A stretch of DNA of 37,977 nucleotides from positions 1 through 37,977 of the forward strand of contig JBARBN010000082.1 of the NCBI GenBank assembly GCA_049793155.1. Direction: 5' to 3'. Made by a program: the position numbers and the translations under genes. Shown in pieces: positions 7,574 through 15,255 of this stretch. Positions within the stretch are counted from its first letter, which is position 1. Every line of letters starts with the position of its first letter. The notes under the pieces are model-generated. The model did no database searches and was not told where the DNA came from. It was given only the letters and a program-made list of their open reading frames with translations. The stretch is from JALNZF01 sp049793155 (GTDB taxonomy: Bacteria; Nitrospirota; UBA9217).

Positions 7574-8734
7574 TTAAACCGCGACCGGTTCCTTGGATTG
7601 TGCTGATTTCTTCGCCGCACCTGAGGAGGAAGCTTCAACCATCGTAATGGCCTTTTTGGGGCACCGGGATTCACACATCCTGCAACCGATGCACTTGTCC
7701 TGATCGACAGTATGCACCGATCGAATGTCTCCGGAGATGGCGCTGACCGGGCAGACCTTTTCGCACACATCGATGCCCACACACTTTGACGGATCGATGT
7801 AAGCTTTGGGCCGTGCCGAGATATAATCGCGGATCGCGTTCGTCGGACATTTCTTGACACAAAGGCCGCAGACAATACATTTGCTGTGATCGATCCGCGC
7901 GAGATTATTTTCTATCCTGATGGCATCCACCGGGCAGGTCCTGACGCAGAGGCTGCAGGCGATACAGCCAACCTGACACTTTTTCTTTACGTCGATGCCC
8001 TTGTCTTTGCTGTGGCAGCTGATGACCACCGCCTTGGACTCTACCGCAAGTTCGATCACCTGTTTCGGACAGGCGGCTACGCACTTGCCGCAGGCCGTGC
8101 ACTTCTCCTTGCTGATGATCGGCAGGTTGTCCGCGCTCATCCTGATCGCATCGAAGGGGCAGGCGCGCATACACGTGGCGTATCCGAGGCATCCGTAATC
8201 GCAGGACTTGTCTCCGCCTGCCGCGAGCACCGCTGCCGTGCAGTCCATCACCCCGGTATAGATGAATTTCCGCTGGCTCAGGGACCTGCCGCCCTGGCAG
8301 AAGACCCGCGCGATCTTCGGGTCCATCTTCTCCGCTTTCTTGCCCGTTATCTCCGCTATCTTCTCGGCAACTGGCGCTTTGCCGGGGGCGCACATGCTCA
8401 CAGCGACATCGGGGTTCCCCACCACGGCCTCGGCATATCCCATACAGCCCGCGAAGCCGCAAGCGCCGCAGTTCGCGCCGGGGAGGGTGTTCCGCACCTG
8501 CTCCACTTTGGGGTCTACCTTGACGACGAACCGTGCGGCGACCATGGCAAGGGCCACGCCAAAGACGATGCCGAGCCCCGCAAGCACGATCAGTGTGATA
8601 TACACGGTTGACACGGGGACGTTTCCGGACTCCGCCGCGCCACCGGCTTCGACGAGGGGTATCAGCTTGTCGGCAAAAATTGACAGCGCGTGCGAGAACG
8701 CCTGTATCAGGACATGTACCAATTGTTCAATCAT
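7574..8734 (-). CDS. rnfB: Ion-translocating oxidoreductase subunit B (RnfB), extended ferredoxin-rich form
   Basis: RnfB accepts electrons from reduced ferredoxin and passes them into the membrane Rnf complex. This 386-residue form has a hydrophobic N-terminal stretch, a membrane helix near residues 45-70, the 4Fe-4S domain GANCGACGFAGC with a distal Cys, then a series of ferredoxin motifs: CDYGCLGYATCMRACP, CTACGKCVAACP, CQVGCIACSLCVRTCP, CIVCGLCVKKCP, CVGIDVCEKVCP and CIGCRMCESRCP. The penultimate motif lacks its second cysteine (Ile instead). The start at 8734 has GAAGGTG 7 bases upstream; an ATG at 8740 is also in frame. It is last in the operon, 95 bp after rnfA, and is followed by a strong terminator. 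Confidence 0.95.
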   Translation of the reverse strand: MIEQLVHVLIQAFSHALSIFADKLIPLVEAGGAAESGNVPVSTVYITLIVLAGLGIVFGVALAMVAARFVVKVDPKVEQVRNTLPGANCGACGFAGCMGYAEAVVGNPDVAVSMCAPGKAPVAEKIAEITGKKAEKMDPKIARVFCQGGRSLSQRKFIYTGVMDCTAAVLAAGGDKSCDYGCLGYATCMRACPFDAIRMSADNLPIISKEKCTACGKCVAACPKQVIELAVESKAVVISCHSKDKGIDVKKKCQVGCIACSLCVRTCPVDAIRIENNLARIDHSKCIVCGLCVKKCPTNAIRDYISARPKAYIDPSKCVGIDVCEKVCPVSAISGDIRSVHTVDQDKCIGCRMCESRCPKKAITMVEASSSGAAKKSAQSKEPVAV

Positions 8735-8756
8735 AGTCATACACCTTCATGTTGCC

Positions 8757-8822
8757 ACGAAGTCACCGCGAAGCCTGGAACTGCTTTTTGTTGCTTCGTG
8801 ACGTGTGCCTTTGCGGCTTATT
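8757..8822. repeat. Degenerate GAAG/CAAAG-rich dispersed repeat
   Basis: The rnfA-rnfB gap is made of phased words such as GCCACGAAGTCACCGCGAAGC and GCTTCGTGACGTGTGCCTTTGCGGC in opposite orientation. It resembles the CGCAAAG-unit repeats at 37,314 and 37,772. A dispersed intergenic element is inferred from the pattern only. Confidence 0.4.
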
Positions 8823-8829
8823 TAAAGTA

Positions 8830-9414
8830 TTACAGCGTGATCATGCCGGAAAAGCCCAGGAAAGCGAGGGCGATCAGCCCGGTCAGAACGAAGGAAATGG
8901 GCAGCCCCTGAAACGACTTGGGCACATCGGCAAGTTCAAGCTTTTCCCGAATGCTCGCCATGATGATGAGTGCCAGGCTGAAACCAAGACCTGATCCCAG
9001 CGCAAGCGCCAGGCTCTCGAAAAAGCCGTAATTTTCATCCGCGTTGAGGAGCGGTACTGCCAGGATAACACAGTTCGTAACGATAAGCGCGAGATAAATG
9101 CCAAGCTTGTAGTACAGCGCCGGCGCGACCTTCTTCATGATCGTGTCGGCAGCCTGCACGAAGGCGGCGATCACACCGATGAAAATAACGATCTTTAAAA
9201 ATCCGAGATGATAGGGGATCATTACATAATTATAAATTAGCCAGTTCAGAGATGCGGAAATGAGCATGACGGCGGTAAAGGTAAAGCTCATCCCGATGGA
9301 CGTTTCCATCTTCTTCGTTACGCCGAAAAAGATGCAGAGGCCGAGGTAGCGGGAAAAAACGAAATTGTTAATGAGCGCTGATGCGACAAATATTGTCAGG
9401 ACATGCTGCAACAT
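8830..9414 (-). CDS. rnfA: Ion-translocating oxidoreductase subunit A (RnfA)
   Basis: A 194-residue protein with six membrane helices, the usual size for RnfA/NqrE. It starts MLQHVLTIFVASALINNFVF and holds the conserved SRYLGLCIFFGVTKK and a later TNCVILAVPLLN; the paired Cys in these half-repeats bind the membrane 2Fe-2S cluster in Rnf/Nqr. GGAGGATATC before the ATG supports the start. It is homologous to RnfE and forms the membrane core with it. It is cotranscribed with rnfE (124 bp gap filled by 9-bp repeats) and rnfB. Confidence 0.96.
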   Translation of the reverse strand: MLQHVLTIFVASALINNFVFSRYLGLCIFFGVTKKMETSIGMSFTFTAVMLISASLNWLIYNYVMIPYHLGFLKIVIFIGVIAAFVQAADTIMKKVAPALYYKLGIYLALIVTNCVILAVPLLNADENYGFFESLALALGSGLGFSLALIIMASIREKLELADVPKSFQGLPISFVLTGLIALAFLGFSGMITL

Positions 9415-9433
9415 GATATCCTCCAGTTCTAGT

Positions 9434-9544
9434 CTGTAGAGTTTATAGAGTCAAACGAGTCTCTAGAGAGATCTGCGAATCTGATGAGTATCTCCCTCGA
9501 CTCCATGAACTCAATAGACTCAATGAACTCTTTAGACTCTAATG
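9434..9544. repeat. Two oppositely oriented arrays of 9-bp repeats between rnfE and rnfA
   Basis: At 9434-9469 four 9-bp units follow the pattern NNNTAGAGT (CTGTAGAGT, TTATAGAGT, CAAACGAGT, CTCTAGAGA). At 9500-9544 five 9-bp units follow the complementary pattern (ACTCCATGA, ACTCAATAG, ACTCAATGA, ACTCTTTAG, ACTCTAATG). The second array reaches into the last codons of rnfE. The mirrored arrays could pair in the mRNA. Confidence 0.75.
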
Positions 9545-10186
9545 ATGTCCGCCCCCACCGCCACCGGTGCCGCCGAAGAACTTCCGGTCGATCCAGTTGA
9601 GCCAGCCCATCATGAGACCCATGGCGAAGAAACCGCCTGTAGGCATGATCATGATAAGAAGTGGTTTGAGCGCTTTCCCATCAGAGACCAGTATCTGATT
9701 CCCCCAAAGAGACCCTTTTCCCAAAAATTCCCGGAAAATTCCGAGAAGCACGAGCGCAAGCAGAAAACCCAATCCCATTCCAACCCCGTCAATAAAGGAC
9801 GGCAGAAGCTTGTTCTTACTCGCGAACATCTCCGCCCTGGAAAGAATAATGGCGAAGGCGACAATGAGCATGATATAGAGGCCCATTTCCTTGTAAACCG
9901 CTCTCTGGTAGGCCGCCATAACCTGATCGATCACGGTGACCCACGTCGCAGTGATGAACACATAGGAGGGAATCCGGACTTTCGGACTGATAAAGTTCCG
10001 CAGCAGGGAAACCGTTACGTTTGTCATGGTCATGACGAATAAAACCGCAACTCCCATCAAAAACCCGTTTTTTACACCACTCGTAACGGCTACGGCCGGG
10101 CAGAGCGAGAGTGCGAGCCTGAAGACCGGGTTCTCGCCGAAGATGCCGTTCTTGAAAAGTGCCCAGTAACTAACGTTGTCGCTCAT
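9539..10186 (-). CDS. rnfE: Ion-translocating oxidoreductase subunit E (RnfE)
   Basis: A 215-residue membrane protein of the RnfE/NqrD family with about six helices. Conserved stretches are NPVFRLALSLCPAVAVTSGV and a second half ending FASKNKLLPSFIDGVGMGLG. The Cys in LSLCPAVAV is a cluster ligand in the family. The start codon overlaps the rnfG stop by 4 bp (ATGA), so translation is coupled. The C-terminus ends in a glycine run followed by two His (GGTGGGGGGHH), whose coding region merges into the 9-bp repeat array, so the tail may be variable. It pairs with RnfA in the membrane. Confidence 0.96.
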   Translation of the reverse strand: MSDNVSYWALFKNGIFGENPVFRLALSLCPAVAVTSGVKNGFLMGVAVLFVMTMTNVTVSLLRNFISPKVRIPSYVFITATWVTVIDQVMAAYQRAVYKEMGLYIMLIVAFAIILSRAEMFASKNKLLPSFIDGVGMGLGFLLALVLLGIFREFLGKGSLWGNQILVSDGKALKPLLIMIMPTGGFFAMGLMMGWLNWIDRKFFGGTGGGGGGHH

Positions 10187-10770
10187 TTCGTCACCTCTTG
10201 CACCGCCGATTTGATGCCCGCTCCGTATTTGTCGATGAGCAGCTGCGCGGCGTCCTTAACGCCTTTCGTCACTCCACGGCTCGAATAGGTGGCTCCAGAC
10301 ACGGCCTGGATGTTTTCTTTTGTCTCCACCTTCACCAGTTTGATCTGTTCAAGTGACTTCCCCTTGAACTGGTCGAGAAAATTCTTATCCTCAACCTGGT
10401 CCCCAAGCCCAGGGGTCTCTTCATGGCCGAGGATCTTGACATCTCTGATCTTAAGATCAGGACCGAGAGAAACGAGCATCTTGATGTAGCTTGAATAACC
10501 CTTGCCCGCGGTGCTCGCGATATACGCTACCGGTTTCCCGCCGGCGGTTGCCTCAAAATATTCATAGGGTTTATTATCAGCGGACCAGTTTCCCGCCACT
10601 TTAATGGGGTCAGTTGCATCAGGCGCCATTTCTTTCAGGGCCTCTTCCTTCTCCCTCTTCTCTGCTTGGAACCGCACGGGATAGGCAAATTTGTAAGTAA
10701 GCCCCATGATCAATCCCGCAACGACGAAGATGGCGACCAGGCTCAGGGTTATTCTCAGCATATCTTTCAT
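10183..10770 (-). CDS. rnfG: Ion-translocating oxidoreductase subunit G (RnfG)
   Basis: A 195-residue protein with one N-terminal membrane helix (LSLVAIFVVAGLIMGLTYKF) and a periplasmic FMN domain. The motif SGATYSSRG carries the Thr (SGAT) that is covalently flavinylated in RnfG/NqrC. GHEETPGLGDQ is also conserved. Both ends overlap neighbours by 4 bp (with rnfD upstream and rnfE downstream). Flavinylation would need an ApbE transferase, which is not in the window. Confidence 0.96.
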   Translation of the reverse strand: MKDMLRITLSLVAIFVVAGLIMGLTYKFAYPVRFQAEKREKEEALKEMAPDATDPIKVAGNWSADNKPYEYFEATAGGKPVAYIASTAGKGYSSYIKMLVSLGPDLKIRDVKILGHEETPGLGDQVEDKNFLDQFKGKSLEQIKLVKVETKENIQAVSGATYSSRGVTKGVKDAAQLLIDKYGAGIKSAVQEVTK

Positions 10771-11798
10771 TTCTTTACCCCCTTGGCCTCTGCCTTGCCG
10801 AAGACTCTGCTTCGCATACCCCGGTCAAGGAGCGGTGCAAAGCAGTTCATAAGCAGGATCGCGAACATTACGCCTTCAGGATACCCGCCCTTGAGGCGAA
10901 TGAGCACCGTAAGAACGCCGCACGCTGCGCCGAATACGATCTGTGCGCTGCGGACCGAGGGGCCGGTCACATAGTCAGTGGCCATGAAGAACGCGCCGAG
11001 GACAAGACCGCCGGACATCATATGGAAAAGAGCGTCACCCGTCATAAGCCCTTCCTTCCCGCCGAAGATCCAGGTAAGGATACCGACCGTCGCGATGAAC
11101 GTGATCGGAATATGCCACGTGATATACCGCTTCAGCATGAGGAACGCGGCGCCGAGCAGCAGTGCGATCACCGATGTTTCACCGAGAGACCCTGCCCGGT
11201 TGCCGAGGAATAGGTCCTGATACAGGGCCGCCTTGGTATGATAGATCTCTAGCAGCCTCGACATCCCCTCCTCTTTCAGGAGAACAAGCGGCGTTGCAGT
11301 GGTCTTGGCATCAAGAGCCATGAAGGTGGTTGCCGGCGCAACATATGTGGTCATGATCTTCGCGAAGCTGACCAGGACAAAAGCACGTCCAATGAGCGCA
11401 GGGTTGAAGATATTGAAGCCGAGGCCTCCGAAAAGATGCTTGGCGATCATGATGGCCACGAAAGACCCGATGAACGGTATATAGAGTGGTGCATTAGCGG
11501 GGAGGTTCATGGCCAGGAGCAATCCTGTCAGGAACGCACTCCCATCGGAGAGTGTAACAGGCTTCTTAAGTAGCCTCTGCATCCCCGCCTCGGTCAGGAG
11601 TGAAGTCACGATGCAGACGAGAATAACCTGTATGGCAGGCATTCCAAAATAGTAGACCGACATGAGCGTGGCCGGAAGGAGTGCGCCGCTCACGGTCCAC
11701 ATGATCTTCGCCGTGGTCTCTTCATCGTGCACATGGGGCCCGATGGAGACGATCAATTTATGTTGTTCCTTGGGTTGTTCCTTCGCGGCTGCTTCCAT
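10767..11798 (-). CDS. rnfD: Ion-translocating oxidoreductase subunit D (RnfD)
   Basis: A 343-residue polytopic membrane protein of the RnfD/NqrB family. After a soluble head (KLIVSIGPHVHDEETT) it has about nine to ten helices with conserved SAFLTGLLLAMNLP and GGLGFNIFNPALIGRAFVL. The segment DAKTTATPLVLLK aligns with the family's S/T-x-A-T-P flavinylation site, so a covalent FMN on the Thr is likely. FMATDYVTGPS near the end is also conserved. The stop overlaps the rnfG start (ATGA). Together with RnfA, E and G it forms the ion-translocating membrane core. Confidence 0.95.
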   Translation of the reverse strand: MEAAAKEQPKEQHKLIVSIGPHVHDEETTAKIMWTVSGALLPATLMSVYYFGMPAIQVILVCIVTSLLTEAGMQRLLKKPVTLSDGSAFLTGLLLAMNLPANAPLYIPFIGSFVAIMIAKHLFGGLGFNIFNPALIGRAFVLVSFAKIMTTYVAPATTFMALDAKTTATPLVLLKEEGMSRLLEIYHTKAALYQDLFLGNRAGSLGETSVIALLLGAAFLMLKRYITWHIPITFIATVGILTWIFGGKEGLMTGDALFHMMSGGLVLGAFFMATDYVTGPSVRSAQIVFGAACGVLTVLIRLKGGYPEGVMFAILLMNCFAPLLDRGMRSRVFGKAEAKGVKK

Positions 11799-11867
11799 TA
11801 TTATCTATACCTCATTCGGCCAGGATAGTGTATTGATTACTCCAAACTCCGAACAGTGGACCCTGAA

Positions 11868-13202
11868 CTAATTCTTTTTCTTCGCCAGTTCCTTTTTCGC
11901 CTTCTTCACCCACTGGACCATGGGCCGGTTGGCCGGGCAGACGAAAGTGCACGAACCGCACTCAAAGCAGTCCATCAGGTTATAGTCCTTTGCGTCTTCG
12001 TAGTGACCCTTCTCAATATAGAGTCCAAGAAGAGACGGCTGAAGCTTCATGGGGCAGGCATCGATACACCGGCCGCAGCGAATGCAGGGTCCGTAGGATT
12101 TTATACCTACTTCGGCTTTCGGGAGAACCGTAATACCGGACGTACCTTTGATCACCGGCACGTCGAGCGTGTACTGGCTCATCCCCATCATGGGTCCACC
12201 CGAGATCACCTTGGCCGCATCGTCAGTGAGGCCGCCCGCTTCTTCGATGAGCTGGGAGAACTGCGTACCGATCCTGACCAGGAAGTTCTTCGGGTCTTTC
12301 ACACCCCTGCCGGTGACCGTAACATAGCGCTCGATGAGCGGCCTGCCGTACCGAACCGCGTTGTAAATAGCCTCGGCGGTGCCCACGTTCTGCACTACAA
12401 CGCCCACATCCATCGGCAGGCTGCCGGCGGGAACCGTCCTGCCTGCAATGGCTTTAATGAGCATCTTCTCGGCGCCTTGCGGATACTTTACCTTGACAGG
12501 CCAAACTTTTACTTCCGGTGACCCGGCCGCTGCCCTTGACATGGTCTCGATAGCGTCCGGCTTATTTGCCTCGATACCGATATATCCCTTGCTGACATTC
12601 AGGATTCGCATCAGTATCTTGAGGCCTGTAATGATCTCGTTCGGTTTTTCGAGCATGAGCCGGTGGTCGGAGGTCAGAAAGGGCTCGCACTCAGCGCCAT
12701 TCAGGATCACCACGTCGATCGGTTTTTCTTTGGGAGGAGAAAGCTTCACGTGTGTAGGGAAGGTAGCCCCGCCCATTCCAACGATACCGGCATCCAGTAC
12801 AAGTTTCTTGAGCTCGTCAGGGCTTAATACGTTGAAGTCAGGAGTTTCCTTGAGGCCGGCTATCCACTCATCCTTGCCGTCACTCTCGATAATGATCGAC
12901 GGCAGGTCCGAACCGAGGATGTGGGGGAAATTACCGATGGCCGTTACCTTGCCGGAAATTGATGCATGGACGGGTGCCGAGACAAAACCGGTGGTCTCGC
13001 CGATCTTTTCTCCTTTTTTTACTTCCTGACCGATGACAACGAGGGGTTTGGTGGGAGCGCCGATATGCTGGCTCAGGGGAATGATTACGCGTTTGGGAAT
13101 CGCTGCGGCAACGGTCGGTTTGTGTGCTGTGAGGTGTTTGTTGTCAGCAGGATGCACGCCTCCGCTGAACGTATCGTGTGCATGTACTTTCGTAGCTTCC
13201 AT
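11868..13202 (-). CDS. rnfC: Ion-translocating oxidoreductase subunit C (RnfC), NADH-binding
   Basis: A 444-residue peripheral subunit that binds FMN and NAD(H) and carries two 4Fe-4S clusters. Visible features are the N-terminal FSGGVHPADNKHLT, the lipoyl-like VSAPVHASISGKV, the Rossmann-like GIVGMGGATFPTHVKL, NGAECEPFLTSDHRLML, and the two cluster motifs CIRCGRCIDACP and CFECGSCTFVCP near the C-terminus. This is the short clostridial-type RnfC without the long repeat tail of enterobacteria. It is first in the rnf operon, with AGGTGA before the ATG and a strong promoter about 85 bp upstream. Confidence 0.96.
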   Translation of the reverse strand: MEATKVHAHDTFSGGVHPADNKHLTAHKPTVAAAIPKRVIIPLSQHIGAPTKPLVVIGQEVKKGEKIGETTGFVSAPVHASISGKVTAIGNFPHILGSDLPSIIIESDGKDEWIAGLKETPDFNVLSPDELKKLVLDAGIVGMGGATFPTHVKLSPPKEKPIDVVILNGAECEPFLTSDHRLMLEKPNEIITGLKILMRILNVSKGYIGIEANKPDAIETMSRAAAGSPEVKVWPVKVKYPQGAEKMLIKAIAGRTVPAGSLPMDVGVVVQNVGTAEAIYNAVRYGRPLIERYVTVTGRGVKDPKNFLVRIGTQFSQLIEEAGGLTDDAAKVISGGPMMGMSQYTLDVPVIKGTSGITVLPKAEVGIKSYGPCIRCGRCIDACPMKLQPSLLGLYIEKGHYEDAKDYNLMDCFECGSCTFVCPANRPMVQWVKKAKKELAKKKN

Positions 13203-13220
13203 TCTGTCTCACCTGCCGTA

Positions 13221-13259
13221 TGTTATAACATTGAGATTACCGCTCGTGAAATTACCGCT
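13221..13259 (-). repeat. Direct repeat and palindrome in the rnf leader
   Basis: TGAGATTACCGCT (13232-13244) and TGAAATTACCGCT (13247-13259) are 12/13 identical with a 15-bp period, next to the palindrome TGTTATAACA (13221-13230). They lie between the rnf promoter and rnfC, a place suited to a repressor site or an RNA switch. Confidence 0.55.
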
Positions 13260-13287
13260 TTAGAACTTCTACGAAAAAGTCGATGAG

Positions 13288-13316
13288 TTTATAACAGAAT
13301 GGGTTCAAAGTGTCAA
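13288..13316 (-). promoter_or_regulatory. Sigma70-type promoter of the rnf operon
   Basis: On the minus strand TTGACA (13316-13311), 17 bases and TATAAA (13293-13288) make a strong promoter with a leader of about 80 bases. A second TTGACA lies just upstream at 13330-13325. Confidence 0.82.
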
Positions 13317-13330
13317 GCGATTTTTGTCAA

Positions 13331-13656
13331 TGGTCTGCCACGGGGAAACAGCGTTTCATTTCGTAACATCAATGGCTTTTATCATCTTTCGCATGGTCAT
13401 CTTTATGTTCGCGATGACCCCAAAAAATGGACTGGAATTGAAGGGATTTGAATCGGACGGAGAGAAAGAACAGGAAAAATACGAACGCCGATGTTCTAGG
13501 TTCATGCCATGCTGCGATGGTCGAGAACACATTTGTTTCTCAAGGAAGATTTCCAGCGTACGGGGTCGATAATTCAACTTTGATTTGAGTATAGTGTGAC
13601 ACCTGTCCTTGGAGCACCTCGTTTCAAATGCCTGTTGCCATAATAAAACCGCTGCC
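13331..13656. other. Intergenic sequence, nothing recognised
   Basis: This stretch upstream of the rnf promoter contains short open frames on both strands (82 and 73 codons) that overlap each other and lack ribosome sites and family resemblance. I call no gene here. Confidence 0.55.
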
Positions 13657-13777
13657 CTTCGACAAGCTTAGGGCGAGCGGAATTGTAATCAGTGCATTAT
13701 TCGTTTCCCTTAACCCTGAGTCCTTCTGCACGCCTATCCTGAGCAGAACCGAAACACTCCGGACTTGCTTGTCGAAG
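13657..13777. repeat. Inverted-repeat intergenic element (CTTCGACAAGC type)
   Basis: CTTCGACAAGC (13657-13667) and its exact complement GCTTGTCGAAG (13767-13777) bound 99 bp. The flanking words CCCTTCGACAAGCTTAGGGC and CCTGAGCAGAACCGAA resemble a dispersed repeat seen in many bacterial genomes. It carries no gene. Confidence 0.6.
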
Positions 13778-13824
13778 CGCAAATTTTTAGTCGAATAACA
13801 TCTGTTAATTTTTCAAGATATGCC

Positions 13825-14052
13825 TTACGCCACCTGAACAACTTCCTTTACCTCGGGAAGCTGTTCCTTGAGGTGCTTCTCCACGCCCATCTTGAGGGTC
13901 ATTGTGGACATCGGACAGGACCCGCAGGCACCTTTAAGCCGAACTTTTACCGTGCCATTCTCTTCAACGCTCACGAGTTCAATATCACCCCCGTCACGCT
14001 GGAGCGCCGGCCTGACCTGTTTGAGGGCTTCTTCAACTTTTTCTTTGTTCAT
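13825..14052 (-). CDS. NifU C-terminal-domain (Nfu-type) Fe-S scaffold protein
   Basis: A 75-residue stand-alone Nfu domain: VEEALKQVRPALQRDGGDIE, then GACGSCPMST with the CxxC pair that binds a labile 4Fe-4S cluster between two subunits. Such proteins deliver clusters to apo-targets. AAGGAGAACTGATC precedes the ATG. It is a single gene upstream of the Fe-S-rich Rnf operon (separate promoter), and supply of clusters to Rnf and other anaerobic enzymes is a reasonable inference. The length is complete for the single-domain form. Confidence 0.93.
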   Translation of the reverse strand: MNKEKVEEALKQVRPALQRDGGDIELVSVEENGTVKVRLKGACGSCPMSTMTLKMGVEKHLKEQLPEVKEVVQVA

Positions 14053-14098
14053 GATCAGTTCTCCTTTTCATCTATCCTCAATTTCCCACTTCTAAGAT

Positions 14099-14127
14099 AG
14101 TATACACCATTTGGCTCCGCATTTAAC
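14099..14127 (-). promoter_or_regulatory. Possible promoter of the Nfu-type gene
   Basis: TATACT (14104-14099 on the minus strand) lies 17 bases from a weak -35 GTTAAA (14127-14122), giving a leader of about 40 bases. The -10 is good, the -35 poor. Confidence 0.45.
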
Positions 14128-14273
14128 AGGATTTTTCAAAAACTCTAATAACCATGCGAAGAAAGGGGGAAATAGTATTGTTCATCTGTCGGTAAGAAAG
14201 TATCATTATAGTGGACATAGTTGCGCATCTATGGTATCATTAGACGAATGAAAATAGGATGATCTTCTGCATT

Positions 14274-14304
14274 TTGACACAAGACAATGAACAGCCCGTA
14301 AATA
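14274..14304 (+). promoter_or_regulatory. Possible promoter of the ArsR-type regulator
   Basis: TTGACA (14274-14279) and TAAATA (14299-14304) are separated by 19 bases, a long spacer of the sort that often depends on a DNA-distorting regulator. The regulator's ATG follows 25 bases later. Confidence 0.4.
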
Positions 14305-14329
14305 TTGTAAACATTGGACATGTGAGAAT

Positions 14330-14662
14330 ATGAAAAAAAACTTAACAGAAAAGGCATTATACGAAATGCAGGCTGAGATATGCAAAACACTCACCAACCC
14401 CAAGAGAATCGAGATCCTGAACACCCTTAGAGCAGAAGAGAAGACGGTCACTGAACTGGTGACCGCCCTCGGTGCCTCAAAAGCAAATGTATCCCAGCAT
14501 CTCGCGGTAATGCGGCGTTCAGGAATTCTGGGCTCAAGACGGGAAGGAGTTAATATATACTACCGCGTGTCGAACCCAAAGGTCATTGATGCATGCTCAT
14601 TAATGAAAGAAGTGCTGTTTGAGCAACACTCGGTTAGAAAAAAGGCAATGTCCGGGGTATAA
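14330..14662 (+). CDS. ArsR/SmtB-family transcriptional regulator
   Basis: A 110-residue winged-helix protein: CKTLTNPKRIEILNTLR, then VTELVTALGASKANVSQHLA as the recognition helix region, MRRSGILGSRREGVNIYYRV as the wing and an alpha-5 helix. ArsR proteins usually repress genes in response to metals or redox signals. The only early Cys (CKTL) lies outside the classical alpha-3 CxC site and a second Cys (DACS) in the last helix, so the effector cannot be named. It stands alone on the plus strand, facing the cold-shock gene. No target operon is adjacent; autoregulation at the 19-bp-spaced promoter is possible. Confidence 0.88.
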   Translation: MKKNLTEKALYEMQAEICKTLTNPKRIEILNTLRAEEKTVTELVTALGASKANVSQHLAVMRRSGILGSRREGVNIYYRVSNPKVIDACSLMKEVLFEQHSVRKKAMSGV

Positions 14663-14899
14663 CTTTTTTATTATCCTTATCTTACGCTTTTTATATCCTG
14701 TCATGATCAATATGTACGATTTGTGCCTCAAGGGAACATGACGTATACGCGGCGGTAAAACAAGTTTCGATGCAGGTAACATCCTTTGAAATGCAAAATT
14801 TCTCCCCTTTTTCATCCCCTCTTCTTCATTGAGCAACGGCGATACCGGTAGCACTACGGAGAGTAAATAGCCAATTGCGTGAATTGCTAATTAGAATAC
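14663..14899. other. Intergenic sequence, nothing recognised
   Basis: Between the regulator stop and the shared terminator I see no gene or RNA. An 84-codon minus frame here overlaps the regulator and has no ribosome site or family resemblance. Confidence 0.55.
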
Positions 14900-14930
14900 A
14901 AAACCCCGAAGATGGCCTTCGGGGTTTTTT
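14900..14930. terminator. Bidirectional terminator between ArsR-type regulator and cold-shock gene
   Basis: AAACCCCGAAG-ATGGC-CTTCGGGGTTT is an 11-bp stem with six T residues on the plus side and four on the minus side. It lies 42 bp after the minus-strand cold-shock gene and serves both convergent transcripts. Confidence 0.88.
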
Positions 14931-14971
14931 CATAGGACGGAATTATCCTCGTACACAGCACATGGTTGTTG

Positions 14972-15178
14972 TTAGGAAGCTTTCAGTACATTTGATGCCT
15001 GAGGACCCTTATCCCCCAGAATAATCTCGAATTCAACGGGTTGCCCTTCGGAGAGCGTCTTGTATCCTTCACCCTGGATCGACGAGTAGTGCACGAACAC
15101 ATCGCGTCCCCCTCCATCCGGTTCGATAAAGCCATACCCTTTCGACTCATTGAACCACTTCACTTTCCCTGTCGACAT
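14972..15178 (-). CDS. Cold-shock domain protein
   Basis: A 68-residue OB-fold RNA/DNA-binding protein of the CspA family. RNP1 is KGYGFIE and RNP2 is VFVHYSSI, preceded by TGKVKWFNESKG. These proteins bind single-stranded RNA and melt secondary structure. A purine-rich GGGGGGGAG lies 10 bases upstream of the ATG. The mRNA leader can form a 9-bp hairpin just before this site (15,200-15,245), which may give temperature-sensitive control as in other csp leaders. Single-gene transcript. Confidence 0.95.
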   Translation of the reverse strand: MSTGKVKWFNESKGYGFIEPDGGGRDVFVHYSSIQGEGYKTLSEGQPVEFEIILGDKGPQASNVLKAS

Positions 15179-15199
15179 ATTTGTCGCTCCCCCCCTTAG

Positions 15200-15245
15200 T
15201 TTGTTGTGTTGTTGAAGATCTCAGCATTTAAAACTGCACAACAAA
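15200..15245 (-). promoter_or_regulatory. Possible leader hairpin of the cold-shock gene
   Basis: TTTGTTGTG (15200-15208) pairs perfectly with CACAACAAA (15237-15245), so the minus-strand leader can fold right before the purine-rich ribosome site. Role in cold regulation is inference. Confidence 0.4.
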
Positions 15246-15255
15246 ACACGGTTAA

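Noticed and set aside
13324..13577. Overlapping 82- and 73-codon frames upstream of the rnf promoter
   Set aside because: They are complementary to each other, lack ribosome sites and resemble no family.
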